Shown here piece by piece: positions 42,445 through 51,229 of a DNA stretch of 64,000 bases (its first letter is position 1; each line of letters opens with the position of its first letter). The stretch covers positions 7,759,501 to 7,823,500 of the forward strand of contig PUFA01000068.1 of NCBI GenBank assembly GCA_003508835.1, in the 5' to 3' direction. Made by a program: the position numbers and the translations under genes. Origin of the DNA: Eonycteris spelaea (taxonomy: Eukaryota > Chordata > Mammalia > Chiroptera > Pteropodidae). The notes under the pieces are model-generated. The model ran no database searches, was not told where the DNA came from, and worked only from the letters and a program-made list of their open reading frames with translations.

Positions 42445-43058
42445 TGGTAGGCAGAATTCTAAGATGCCCCCGTGATTTCCTGTCCCCTGGTGTACATGTC
42501 TAGTGTAGTCCCTGGACTGTGAATATGATGGCTTTTTCTCTCATGGTCAGGTTATGTTATATGTCACAGGTGGCCCTAAAATGAGGTGACCCAGGTGGGC
42601 CTGTTCTAATTAAATGAGCCCTGTGAAAGCAAAACCAATGAGATTTCTCCCGCTGGTCACAGAAGTGGATATCAGAGAGAAAGGAACTGAGAGAGGGATT
42701 TGGCATGAAGAGGGTCCCCACTGCTAAGATGAAGGGGCTTGAATGGTAAAGATCTGAGAGTGGCCTCTAGGGGCTGAGAGTGAGCCTCCATCAACAGCTA
42801 GCAAGAGAAAAATATGAAAAAAAAAAAAATCAGCCAACAACCTGAGTAAGTTTGGAAGTGGATCTTTCCCTAGTAGAACCTCCAGGTGAAGAGGCAGCTG
42901 GATCTTTGCCTTTAGCCTATGAGACCTAAACAGAGGATCCAGGTAAAATAATTGTGCTGAACCCTTAACTCTTGGAAAGTGGGATATGATAATAAACTTG
43001 TATTATTTTAAGCCCCTAAGTTTGTATAAATTGTTATGTAGCAATAAAAAACAAATGC
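42445..43058 (+). mobile_element. Solo LTR, MaLR/MLT1-like, sense
   Basis: GGTAGGCAGAATTCTAAGAT (42446), TGTCCCCTGGTGTACATG, GACTGTGAATATGATGGC, GAGTGGCCTCTAGGGGCTGA, AGCCTATGAGACC, polyadenylation signal AATAAA (42991-42996), and TTTTAAGCCCCTAAGTTTGT followed by TTGTTATGTAGCAATA. It has 13 internal A residues (42818). It is the best preserved copy of the family seen at 19095 and 23085, and no internal retroviral sequence accompanies it. Confidence 0.82.
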
Positions 43059-43620
43059 AAGGTGATATTTATAGTCCGTAGGAAGAAGAGGGACTGACAT
43101 GAGTCATGTGGGATAGGGGCTCTCACCAGGCCTCTAGCCTCACTTTGAGACTTGGAATGAATTCTGGAAATGATAACTGAGTGAAAGTTGAAGAAATAAG
43201 GATAAGCGGAATAAGTTAGCTTGTTGGGTATGGAGTGCTTAGTATCATTCTAGACAGGAAAATCAGGTTAGGGCAGCCAGACTAATGCCAGAACCCACCT
43301 GCTAGAGGCGTAGAAGTCTTCTCTTCCTGCCCATCCAGAGCTACTCTTGGCTCAGTCAGCTTTGTAAAGGTCCTCAGTAGGAAAGAGTAGTGTGCTGAGG
43401 ATGGCAGACTAACAATCTCTGCCCCACAACTAGAGTGTAACGAGAATTCTTCTCTGGAGGACTGTATCTCATTCATCTCTGCAGCCTTAGCATCTATTGC
43501 AAAATCCGGAATAAGTAAGCTCACATTGATTTGTCAAGTTGGAATTGTAGAAATCCTGTATGTCATGGAGATGAAAGCCTCTCAGTGACCCATTTGGCCC
43601 ATTTCAAAGTTTATTGTGCT
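43059..43620. other. Unassigned interval
   Basis: No repeat or gene recognised; an 80-codon minus frame (43282-43524) has no domain signature. Confidence 0.4.
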
Positions 43621-43621
43621 T

Positions 43622-43710
43622 TAATGGGAAGGCTCTGAGGTTTATAGTCAGACAGGCATGAGTGCAAGTCCTGGTCACCATTATTAACCTCCCTGAACCT
43701 TTTTCTCCCG
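43622..43710 (+). mobile_element. MIR SINE 5' half, sense
   Basis: GGCTCTGAGGTTTATAGTCA, GACAGGCATGAGTGCAAGTC, CTGGTCACCATTATTAACCT, CCCTGAACCTTTTT is the tRNA-like part and core of a MIR. Confidence 0.65.
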
Positions 43711-44165
43711 AGTCCCTGCTGCATGCTGGGCTTTTGAGATGGCCAAAACCAAGGAAAAAAATAGTCTTTTCAGTTTGTGGCTTCTTCGGACAAGCCCACA
43801 GAGAGCTTTCAAACTGAGGAGCTCTGAGTCTGAGTTAATCCAAGAAATGTAACTGAAAAAATAAGTGGATTGTTTTTCCTCCTGTTTAGAAGGTACTCAT
43901 ATTCTATTTTTTTTTTTTTAAGGTGAGGATATAACCACATGAAAGAAAGGGCTTTCAGCCATCAGCCATGCCAATAGCAAGAACATAGTCTCTTACAGTT
44001 AGTCTGGTCTTTATCAAGCTCTTTGCTAGTTGCTTTACCCCTACTAGTTTGTAAATGTATGAAAGTTATGCTCTGCAACTCAGTTCCTCATCCATTGAGT
44101 GGAGCATTATGCAAATTAAGTTATTAGCATGCAAATTAAAGCATTCTGGTGCTCTGTAAGCTCTA
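43711..44165. other. Unassigned interval with paired octamer motifs
   Basis: Two ATGCAAAT octamers (44109-44116 and 44129-44136), each followed by TAA, are 20 bp apart in the same orientation. ATGCAAAT is the POU-factor (OCT) binding octamer. The neighbouring text is weakly MIR-like (44030-44090). Confidence 0.45.
44109..44136 (+). promoter_or_regulatory. Two direct POU octamers
   Basis: ATGCAAATTAAG and ATGCAAATTAAA repeat with a 20-bp period, so both sites lie about two helical turns apart on the same face. Function is inference; a small tandem duplication is an equal explanation. Confidence 0.35.
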
Positions 44166-44167
44166 GA

Positions 44168-44396
44168 TAATATATATATATATATGTATATATCACATAC
44201 GTATGTATATATATCACATATGTATGTATGTGATATATACATATATCACATATGTACATATATCACATATATCACATATATACATATGTACATATATCAC
44301 ATATATACATATATCACATATGTATATATATACGTATATATGCATATGTATATATATACATACATATGTGTATATACATATATATATATTATTTTA
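44168..44396. repeat. AT-rich palindromic minisatellite
   Basis: Variants of TATATCACATATG, ACATATGTACATATA and TATGTATGTGATATA alternate for about 230 bp. Because CATATG, TATATA and ACATATGT are self-complementary, the whole block can form cruciforms. It has no CRISPR-like constant repeat and spacer order. The Tyr/Ile/His peptides read across it in three frames are artefacts of the repeat. Confidence 0.93.
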
Positions 44397-45133
44397 CCAC
44401 AATCTATGGATTAAATATCATTTATGCTTATTTTGTCAATGAAGAAGTTGATGCTAGGAGAGGAGATTGGAGATTTATATTTTAAAGAAAAGCAACTGAT
44501 CCAAGGGAGCATACATGTGTTTATTTAAAGAAAGACTTGATTAATATCAATTCATCACACATTAGCTCAGTACCTCCTGAATACAAGGTACTATGCAAAT
44601 TTAATCACACTTGCCTTTCCTAATTATAATGTTGAAAAATGGTGCAGACAAATGTATTGTTGGGCTTCAGTTTTAGACCTTCTTTGTTTAATTGAAATCC
44701 AGGTTTAGCACCATCCTGAAATTCAGTATCAGTTTCTTCCTGGAACCCTAGGCTGAGCATTTGCAGGAGATGACAATGGCCTGCAGGTAGCCTGCTGTCC
44801 TGCACAAATCAAACACCAGGAAACAACAACACAAAACCCTAAAAATTTTATTCAACACATCTTATTAATATTCCATTTCCTATGGACATCAACCACAATA
44901 TTCTAACTATGTAAAATGCCGGTCCTCTCTCAAATAGTGTGTAAGGAAGAGTAAGCTTACTTTTATCTCTTTTGAAACTAATTCACAAGGTATTCACATC
45001 TGTCATCAAGCCTCATGGGTAATCCTAATTTTATTTCTGTGTTTTAGACAACTCAGACATATTAATAGATAGTACAAGGAACATGACAGTAATAGCAGTT
45101 CTTTACAATTCTCTAGATTCATATTATTGATTC
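44397..45133. other. Unassigned interval
   Basis: A MIR-like antisense phrase (CAGTACCTCCTGAATACAAGG, 44569, in pieces) is too short to call. No gene was seen. Confidence 0.4.
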
Positions 45134-45134
45134 T

Positions 45135-45320
45135 TTAATTTGTCATGCATTATCTCCTTGAGCCTAGAAGCAGTCTTGAAATGTAGACAACAGTTGTCTC
45201 AATTTATAGATGAGAAAACAGTTCAGAGATTTCTTGTGATTTTTCCAAGGCCACATAGCAGTGAAGGGGCAGAGTTACCCCAGAAGCCCATCACTGCCAA
45301 TTTCTTTACACCTAGGTACT
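45135..45320 (-). mobile_element. MIR SINE, antisense
   Basis: TTGTCTCAATTTATAGATGA (45193), GAAAACAGTTCAGAGATTTC, TTTTCCAAGGCCACATAGC (45240) and AGTGAAGGGGCAGAGTTAC are a very clear antisense core. Confidence 0.82.
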
Positions 45321-45404
45321 TAACAAATATTCACTCATTTGTTTATTCACTAATTTGTCCATTTCAATATAATTTTCACTAACAACATCAATAACAACAA
45401 CAAT

Positions 45405-45628
45405 AATTTGTCTCTATATGCCAGGCACCTTGCTAAGCACTTTCTCTGTATTATATGATTTAATCAAAACCTCTGAGGTAGGTAGTAATATTTTCTCCGT
45501 TTTATAGATAAAGTACCTGAAGCTCATAGAACTTAAGCATCTCACTCAAGATCGTACAGCTAGTAACTGGAAGATCTGATAACAGAATCAAGATTGTATT
45601 TTTACTCCAGTGCTTGTTCCTTACGTAA
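45405..45628 (-). mobile_element. MIR SINE, antisense, nearly full length
   Basis: ATATGCCAGGCACCTTGCTA (45416), TGATTTAATCAAAACCTCTG, AGGTAGGTAGTAATATTTTC, CGTTTTATAGATAAAGTACC, CAAGATCGTACAGCTAGTAA and TTACTCCAGTGCTTG run from tail to head. Confidence 0.88.
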
Positions 45629-45639
45629 GCACATTATAT

Positions 45640-45785
45640 ATTCACTCCTGCATTCGTTTACACATCTGTTCAAAGAGCAGTAGGCCCTACTGATTGTCAT
45701 ATATTGTGCTAGAAGCTGGGAAGACAGCAGTGGTACAATCGTTGCTTTCAGGGAGCCTATAGACTAGCATGGATTCAAATAAGAA
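45640..45785 (-). mobile_element. LINE-2 3' end, antisense
   Basis: CACTCCTGCATTCGTTTACA, CATATATTGTGCTAGAAGCT, GGGAAGACAGCAGTGGTACA and TTCAGGGAGCCTATAGACT follow the antisense L2 tail. After it (45795-45870) a loose (GAATT)n-type pentamer drift is seen. Confidence 0.72.
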
Positions 45786-46075
45786 ATATGATGATATTGA
45801 ACTGTACTGAATTGTTTTGGATTGGACTAGATGGACTTGGATTTTAATTGAATTGAGATGAATTGAACTGAAGCCATGCGTATTTCTCATTCAGAACTGA
45901 TGGGAAAGAAATAATCAAGCTTGTTTGCTCTAGAAATGGTCAGATAAGGAAGTGAGTAACCAATCATTCTAGGACTATCATGAAAATAAATTGAGACTCA
46001 TCTGTAAAAGGCAGCAGAGGTATTTTGGGTGGATGTAAGGAAGAACCTCTGACCCTGTGGTTTGACCTACAAAAT
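45786..46075. other. Unassigned interval with degenerate pentamer stretch
   Basis: 45797-45872 contains repeated TTGAACTG, GAATTG and GGATTGGA units on a roughly five-base rhythm. It is likely an old simple repeat that has decayed. No gene was seen. Confidence 0.5.
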
Positions 46076-46079
46076 CTGG

Positions 46080-46200
46080 GCATTCATTTTGCAAACAGCA
46101 CCAAGTACTATAACTAGCACTGTAAGAAGTATATGTCATTGCAGCTGCTTTCAAAGAGCTCACAGCCTAGAGATGGGCACGCAAAGAGGAAAGTCCACAA
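46080..46200 (-). mobile_element. LINE-2 fragment, antisense (weak)
   Basis: ACCAAGTACTATAACTAGCA, TTTCAAAGAGCTCACAGCCT and AAAGAGGAAAGTCCACAAGA resemble antisense L2 ('aaggagctcacagtctagtgg'). Confidence 0.45.
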
Positions 46201-46243
46201 GATGATTGGCACTGCGGGATGTCTATGATTCTATCTGGGTGAG

Positions 46244-46262
46244 TGCACACTAGAGGGCGGGG
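46244..46262 (+). promoter_or_regulatory. Candidate CTCF-binding motif
   Basis: CACTAGAGGGCGG (46248-46260) matches the central CTCF consensus CCACYAGRGGGCGC at all but the first and last positions. It is a GC-rich motif with two CpG in an AT-rich neighbourhood, next to L2/MIR repeats. Motif orientation is plus. Occupancy cannot be judged from sequence. Confidence 0.5.
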
Positions 46263-46394
46263 CATGCGGCAAGAAAAGCTGGCATGTTAAGTGTTCTGGC
46301 ATTTATATTTTTGAGAAAATTATACAAAAAGGAATCAATGTTCGGCTCAGCTCTGGAAATAACAAGGTATGTGATTCTGATGCCCCCGAAAGAG

Positions 46395-46630
46395 TAAGAG
46401 CTCTACAAAAAATCATCATTCCATTCCTGGTCTTTCAACTTAATAGCTGAGTGACTTTGTGCCAATTAGTTACTTAGAGCCCAAGTGTCCTCATCTGTGA
46501 ACCAGGGCCAATAATATCTATTCTAAAGAGCTTTGCTGAGAATTAACAATGATTATGTGTGCAAGCATACCAGCAAATTACTTTACACAAAGGAACAGCT
46601 CACCAAATATTAAATATCATCTTCATTTCC
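46395..46630 (+). mobile_element. MIR SINE, sense, nearly full length
   Basis: TCAACTTAATAGCTGAGTGA, CTTTGTGCCAATTAGTTACT, CCCAAGTGTCCTCATCTGTG, AACCAGGGCCAATAATATCT and ACAGCTCACCAAATATTAAA follow MIR from core to tail. Confidence 0.82.
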
Positions 46631-47185
46631 ATCCTGCACTAAAATATTGGCCACCAAGACTCATAAAATGATTTATGTAGCATTCCCTAGACTATAGTCT
46701 ATAAAACAGGGGCCTAGGAACAAATACATTTAAAATCAGTGTATGTATGCCCTCACTCAGTAGATATAAAATATTAACAGTTCTAGGAAGCCCCACGTTA
46801 CAGAAAACTCTTCACACTTGTTTTCCATCAGGTTTCCATATTTTTGGATCATGGAAATCTTTTATCACTGAATTCTTATTAGCATCTCTGTCCCTGACCT
46901 TACTGTTTTTTGCTTCCCTTATTTGCTTGTCTTATCAATGATTGAATAATTCCATGAAACTATTTAGGAAAAACAATGTCACACCCCCCACCCCAAATTT
47001 AATGTTACGATAGTAGAGACAAGATTTTAACATAATTTTTTCCCCTCAGAAAATGAATAATCTTTTGAAAATGACTGCTTCTTTTACTGAGCTTTTAGAT
47101 CTCAGAGCATTTGACTTTCTGTCTTAATTCACTGTCATAGCAAATTTTTAAGAGCTGAGTTATCTATCTCTCTTAATATTTTGGG
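46631..47185. other. Unassigned interval
   Basis: No gene or repeat recognised. A short CACCCCCCACCCC run (46982) is the only simple-sequence feature. Confidence 0.4.
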
Positions 47186-47189
47186 TTAA

Positions 47190-47244
47190 CATCATCATTA
47201 TCATTATTATTATTATTATTATATATTATTATTATCATTATATT
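47190..47244. repeat. (ATT)n / (ATC) microsatellite
   Basis: About fourteen trinucleotide units, mostly ATT with ATC interruptions at both ends. Confidence 0.92.
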
Positions 47245-47498
47245 CTCACAAGTCTTTTTCCTGAATTGGGATCCATAGACTTAATTGTGCTCTGGAATTC
47301 AAGCCCTTTCAAGCCTTTCAAGTCCTGATCATTATCTGAGAAGGTCTCTTGAGATAAGACTGCCATCTCAGTGCAGAAAGTGGGGCACGGGCACCCTGCG
47401 GTTGCATGTCTAACACTGTTATAGCAGAGCCCTTGCACTTTAATTTAACCCATCGACTCCTGGGCATTCCTAAGAACCTTGAGAAACAGGTAACCTGG
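47245..47498. other. Unassigned interval
   Basis: No gene or repeat recognised; a short CTTTCAAGCCTTTCAAG direct repeat lies at 47304-47321. Confidence 0.4.
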
Positions 47499-47499
47499 A

Positions 47500-47692
47500 G
47501 GTGGCAGAAGTATAACCTTGGACTGCCTAGTCCTCATCCTGATACTGTGATTATTTGCTATCTTGTCACGAGGAAGTCATGTTACTACTTCAGAACTCGT
47601 CGTTTCTCAATTCTGAAATGGATGTGCCAATATCTGCCCTTTCTATTTCACAGGGCTTTTTTCAGGATGCAATAACTGAAAACTGCAAAATT
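47500..47692 (+). mobile_element. MIR SINE, sense
   Basis: CTAGTCCTCATCCTGATACT, TATTTGCTATCTTGTCACGA, GTCGTTTCTCAATTCTGAAA, TGGATGTGCCAATATCTGCC, TTTCACAGGGCTTTTTTCAG are MIR core to mid-tail. The 89-codon plus frame 47406-47675 is wholly explained by this SINE. Confidence 0.72.
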
Positions 47693-47938
47693 ATCTAGAA
47701 ATTCTAGAAGAAAATAAAGGCAGTACTACCCCCATGCCTTAGATTAAGAAAACGGAGCAAATCAGTGTGTCAATCCTGGGCCCAGCTCTTCAGCTGCCAG
47801 ATTCTTTCTTTTGGTCTGCTGTTAGCTGGTCCAGAGTGCAACTTCTGCAGTTCAGAGTCCATCTATCCAGACTGCACAAAGCCATTCTCATTTCTCCTGA
47901 CTTCCTCAACTTCCAAATCCAGGCCATCACAAGGTCCC
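47693..47938. other. Unassigned interval
   Basis: Short interval; nothing recognised. Confidence 0.4.
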
Positions 47939-47939
47939 A

Positions 47940-48160
47940 TGGATGAAGCCTTCGGCTCTCCTCTTCTAACATCACTCTCCACCCCTGCCTTAGGTCAAGT
48001 CTTCATTTCTCCCTCCTGACCCTTTTGGTGCACGAACTTTCACCCTGCCCAGAGCTGGGCAGTCTCTAGTCCATCCTCCACACTGCGGTGCCCAGAATTG
48101 TCATTCTAAGGAGCATAGCTGATCATGCTGTTTCCTAAGTATACTCTATCAGACAACATA
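47940..48160 (+). mobile_element. LINE-2, sense (upstream part)
   Basis: CTTAGGTCAAGTCTTCATTT, CTCTAGTCCATCCTCCACAC (48063), CCAGAATTGTCATTCTAAGG and CTGATCATGCTGTTTCCTAA follow the L2 sense text 'cagtctatcctccacac ... agatcatgtcactcc'. Confidence 0.75.
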
Positions 48161-48658
48161 CCGCAAGGAAGAAGGACACACTCAAAAAGGCAACTGAAGA
48201 GAGCGTGGTGAATGGGCAAGTCACAGAGGTATGAGTAGAGGATCAGGAAGAAGTTGTGGCTGTGGAAGGAAGGCTGTCTGTCAGAAGTTGTGGACTTAGA
48301 GGAGTGCAGTCACTGTTAAACCCTTCCCCAGCAGGAAGAAGCAGAAAAAGTAAATCCTGGATTCTGTCTTCTCACCCTTTGCTCTCATGCTGGTGCCTTC
48401 CATTGGCCAAACACAACTGGAAACCAGAGGGCAAGGGAGTCTGATGACTAGGTATGTAGAAATCATCTTTCCAGAGCACAGAGCAGGGAAGAGAGGGATA
48501 GAGCTTGAGTTTGGGGAAGAAAATGAAAAATATTCAACACATGTGACGTGTACTGTTTTTGGTTTACGTGACATATACTTTTGTGCATCCGTGACTGCTC
48601 AGGCAACCCCGCTGCTTTTCGAACTATAGAGCCTATAGTTCTCTCTGTAGGTCCAGAT
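48161..48658. other. Unassigned insert between L2 parts
   Basis: About 0.5 kb separates two sense L2 pieces and is not L2-like. It includes a purine-rich stretch (48450-48530). It may be an unrecognised insertion or simply decayed L2. The overlapping frames (48256-48690) on both strands are not coding candidates. Confidence 0.45.
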
Positions 48659-48659
48659 C

Positions 48660-48792
48660 CTAATACTACATGCTTCCAATTCTTGCTCAAATATCACTTC
48701 TACCAGAGAGCTTTATTAATTACCCTCAATTAGAATTAATAACTCCCTTCTGTGTGCCCCTCAGCATTAAGGCTTTGGAGACAGCGTCTGAA
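48660..48792 (+). mobile_element. LINE-2, sense (downstream part)
   Basis: CCAATTCTTGCTCAAATATC, ACTTCTACCAGAGAGCTTTA and CTGTGTGCCCCTCAGCATT follow L2 'aaatgtcacctcctccgagaggcctt'. Confidence 0.65.
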
Positions 48793-48794
48793 AA

Positions 48795-48985
48795 AATTCT
48801 AGCTCTTTTTTTTTATTATTAGTTATTTGATCTTAAGAAAGTTACTTAGCAATTTGATGCCTTGTTTCCTTATCTGTGAAACGAAGTAATTAATGGCATT
48901 TTCTATAGGGTATTGTGATGACTACATGGTATATGTTTAATCCCTATTCAATACCTAGAACAATATCTGCCACAAAGAAAACATT
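48795..48985 (+). mobile_element. MIR SINE, sense
   Basis: GATCTTAAGAAAGTTACTTA, GATGCCTTGTTTCCTTATCT, GTGAAACGAAGTAATTAATG, GTATTGTGATGACTACATGG and ATACCTAGAACAATATCTGC are MIR core to tail, with a T9 run in front. Confidence 0.8.
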
Positions 48986-48998
48986 TCAGAGATAAAAA

Positions 48999-49052
48999 TC
49001 ACCAACAGCAGCATCAATATCAGCATCAGCATCATCAGCAGCAACAGCATTT
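48999..49052. repeat. Imperfect (CAG/CAT)n trinucleotide repeat
   Basis: About seventeen triplets of CAG, CAT, CAA and AAT. It is interrupted enough to be stable. It follows the MIR tail directly. Confidence 0.88.
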
Positions 49053-49828
49053 TCATCTCTGCACCTTCAGGGCCCATTTGATGGCATGATTAGCCCTATG
49101 TGGTCTGCTCTTTAAGACTAGATGCTTCTCTTACTTTGGTTACTTTCTATTCAGCCCATTTTGTTGCAAGTAGAGGTGCAAAGTCCATATTTGTGGACTT
49201 AAATTGATTTGAAAATGAAGCCAAGTAAACTAGAAGGGTGAAGTGAACTCTTTTTTTCCCTCCAGCCCTATGAAACCTCCAATCTCAGGACTTTGAACCT
49301 GCAAACAACCAATTCCTATTGGTTTACAGAACCTCAGCTTGTCAAAGCCAGGAGTTATCAAAGAGCCTTAATAGACATCTCTTAAACTGTGTGCATTTAA
49401 ACAAACACCCTGATTGAGAGCCTGAATGTTCTATTATTGGTGTCTGGAGAATCAATGCAAATCTTTATTCCATCATCATTTTCCTGTCCACATTACTACT
49501 TGATCCTTGATCTCATGGGTTCCAAGAATAATAGGAATTAGGTGTAAAGATCCGTTCTAACATACACTCTTTGTTGGATAATAGACAAAAGTCTAGCTTG
49601 AAGAGGAAATAGGGTATATCCTCTTCCAACTACACTGACCATCTAAGAAAAATTCTTTAGGCACGATATTGATCTGGTGGTTGTTACTATAAAAAAGTAA
49701 AGGAATATATGTGAAGCCTTTGTATCTGTTCTCACCCCCTCACATTTGGAATAGACCACCCACACCTAATCTCACTACCAAATTTAATTGCCCTAATCAA
49801 AGGCTAAGCAATGCCTCTGGCTATAAAA
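49053..49828. other. Unassigned, repeat-poor interval
   Basis: 49240-49510 is balanced in composition and free of repeat landmarks, with ATGCAAATC (49456) and CCAATTCCTATTGG (49309, an imperfect palindrome containing CCAAT/ATTGG). It is a second-tier candidate for conserved DNA. Confidence 0.4.
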
Positions 49829-49829
49829 C

Positions 49830-49910
49830 AGGAACTAAAATTTATTGTGCACATACTGTGTACAAGACCTTGTGTAAAAACCTTTATGTTATGGTCTAAT
49901 ATATTTTTTT
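49830..49910 (-). mobile_element. MIR/L2-type tail, antisense
   Basis: CTAAAATTTATTGTGCACAT and ACTGTGTACAAGACCTTGTG are the antisense tail ('tttattgagcacctactatgtgccaggcactgtg'). The core is replaced by a T-run. Confidence 0.6.
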
Positions 49911-49999
49911 TTTTTTGCAAAATTCTGTGACATTGGTAATATGACATATTTTTATATATTGGAGATTTGTTGTCAATAACACATTTGGAGAGTAGATGG

Positions 50000-50090
50000 A
50001 GTCTCAGGCACCAGCTAGTTCTGAGGATGCAATGGTGATCAATAAAGACATTGCTCCTGGCCTCATGGATCTTAAGTGATTCCACCATAA
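50000..50090 (-). mobile_element. LINE-2 3' end, antisense
   Basis: CTCAGGCACCAGCTAGTTCT, GAGGATGCAATGGTGATCAA, TAAAGACATTGCTCCTGGCC, TCATGGATCTTA match the antisense L2 tail in order. Confidence 0.75.
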
Positions 50091-50688
50091 TATTGTTTTT
50101 ATGAAAGTTTCCATTTTTTAAAAAATTAGGCCAACTAGAATCAATTATTTCAATGTAGAAAAGATGGTTATAAACTAGAAAGTTTTAGATTTATAGTAAC
50201 AAAGTTAATTTTGTGTACAACATAGTAATAACAGTATCTCATAAATATAAACTATTTTGTTATCACAAGCTGAAAAATTACAGCTTTTCTGAATGGATAA
50301 AACCAAAGTTCCTGCTTTAGAAAGTAATCATGACTGTGTAAGGTACTTTTGGGAAAAGTGGCTGAATGTTTCTGAAATGCAGACAATAAAAAGAAGGAAA
50401 GGCATGTACAGTGTAGAAATAGCTTGGGCCAGCCATGTGGTGTCTCAAACCTGGAGTTCTAATGCATGTCTTATCTAGCCAAATGGGAGCTTTAAAAGGG
50501 TATGGCACTTTTAAAGCATGTATGAAGATCTTAATCTTCTGTCAAAATGAAAACAAAGAAACAAAAGGAATCAAAGTGGAAATACTAAAGAGGCAGAGAG
50601 TAATTTGAATCGTCCAAAGGAAACAGCAGCTCTAGGAGGAACAGGTGCAGCTCTGCAGGATGATGGGCATGCCCAGGGCAGCTAGTGA
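50091..50688. other. Unassigned interval
   Basis: AT-rich, no gene or repeat assigned. Two 61-63-codon frames on opposite strands overlap at 50293-50508. Confidence 0.4.
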
Positions 50689-50689
50689 A

Positions 50690-50872
50690 GCAGGACTTGT
50701 TAACCGGGTGCATGTGGATCACCTGTGGAATTTGTAAACTTATAAATGCCACAGTCTGGCTCCCAGGCAGTTCAACTCAGGACTTCCCTGGTGGGTTGAT
50801 TCTGAACTTTGCAAGCAACTCCGATAATTCTGATGTTAGAGGTCTTCAGACCAATTTCGAGACTTTTAATGG
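50690..50872 (+). mobile_element. MER5-like hAT-Charlie fragment
   Basis: CTTGTTAACCGGGTGCATGT, GGATCACCTGTGGAATTTGT, CACAGTCTGGCTCCCAGGCA, GGTGGGTTGATTCTGAACTT and CCGATAATTCTGATGTTAG give the MER5 order (first inverted half, hydrophobic centre, second inverted half). It is non-autonomous with no transposase. Confidence 0.62.
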
Positions 50873-51228
50873 AGCAAATAAGGAAAGCTAATGGCAAAAC
50901 CTTGAAGAAAAATAGTTTTAGAGAGAGTGAAAGTAAAGGGGACAGCAAAGGAAATGATGGAATGAAGTAGGAGAAAGGAAAACAAGCTCAGAGTAGAATT
51001 TCAAGGAGCGTCCTGGCAAAGTATCAACAAAGTGAGGATGGTAAAGAAGTCAGATAACACACAATCATTTGTAAAAGGTAAGTAAACCAGTTGAAATTAC
51101 CTTCATGTTCAATTTTATTACTTTCTTAGATATTTCTGAACTTGAACTAATTGTCTTGTTTGGAACTGTAAGTTGTAGAAATTCAAAATACAATCAAGGT
51201 TTTGTTTTGTTTCTAAAATGTTTAAACT
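50873..51228. other. Unassigned interval
   Basis: A-rich with purine patches (50920-50985). No gene was seen. Confidence 0.4.
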
Positions 51229-51229
51229 A

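Noticed and set aside
44168..44396. CRISPR-like array
   Set aside because: There is no constant repeat with unique spacers, and the surroundings are mammalian; it is a simple palindromic minisatellite.
44184..44485. Tyr/Ile/His-rich peptides in three plus frames
   Set aside because: All three are translations of the AT-rich minisatellite.
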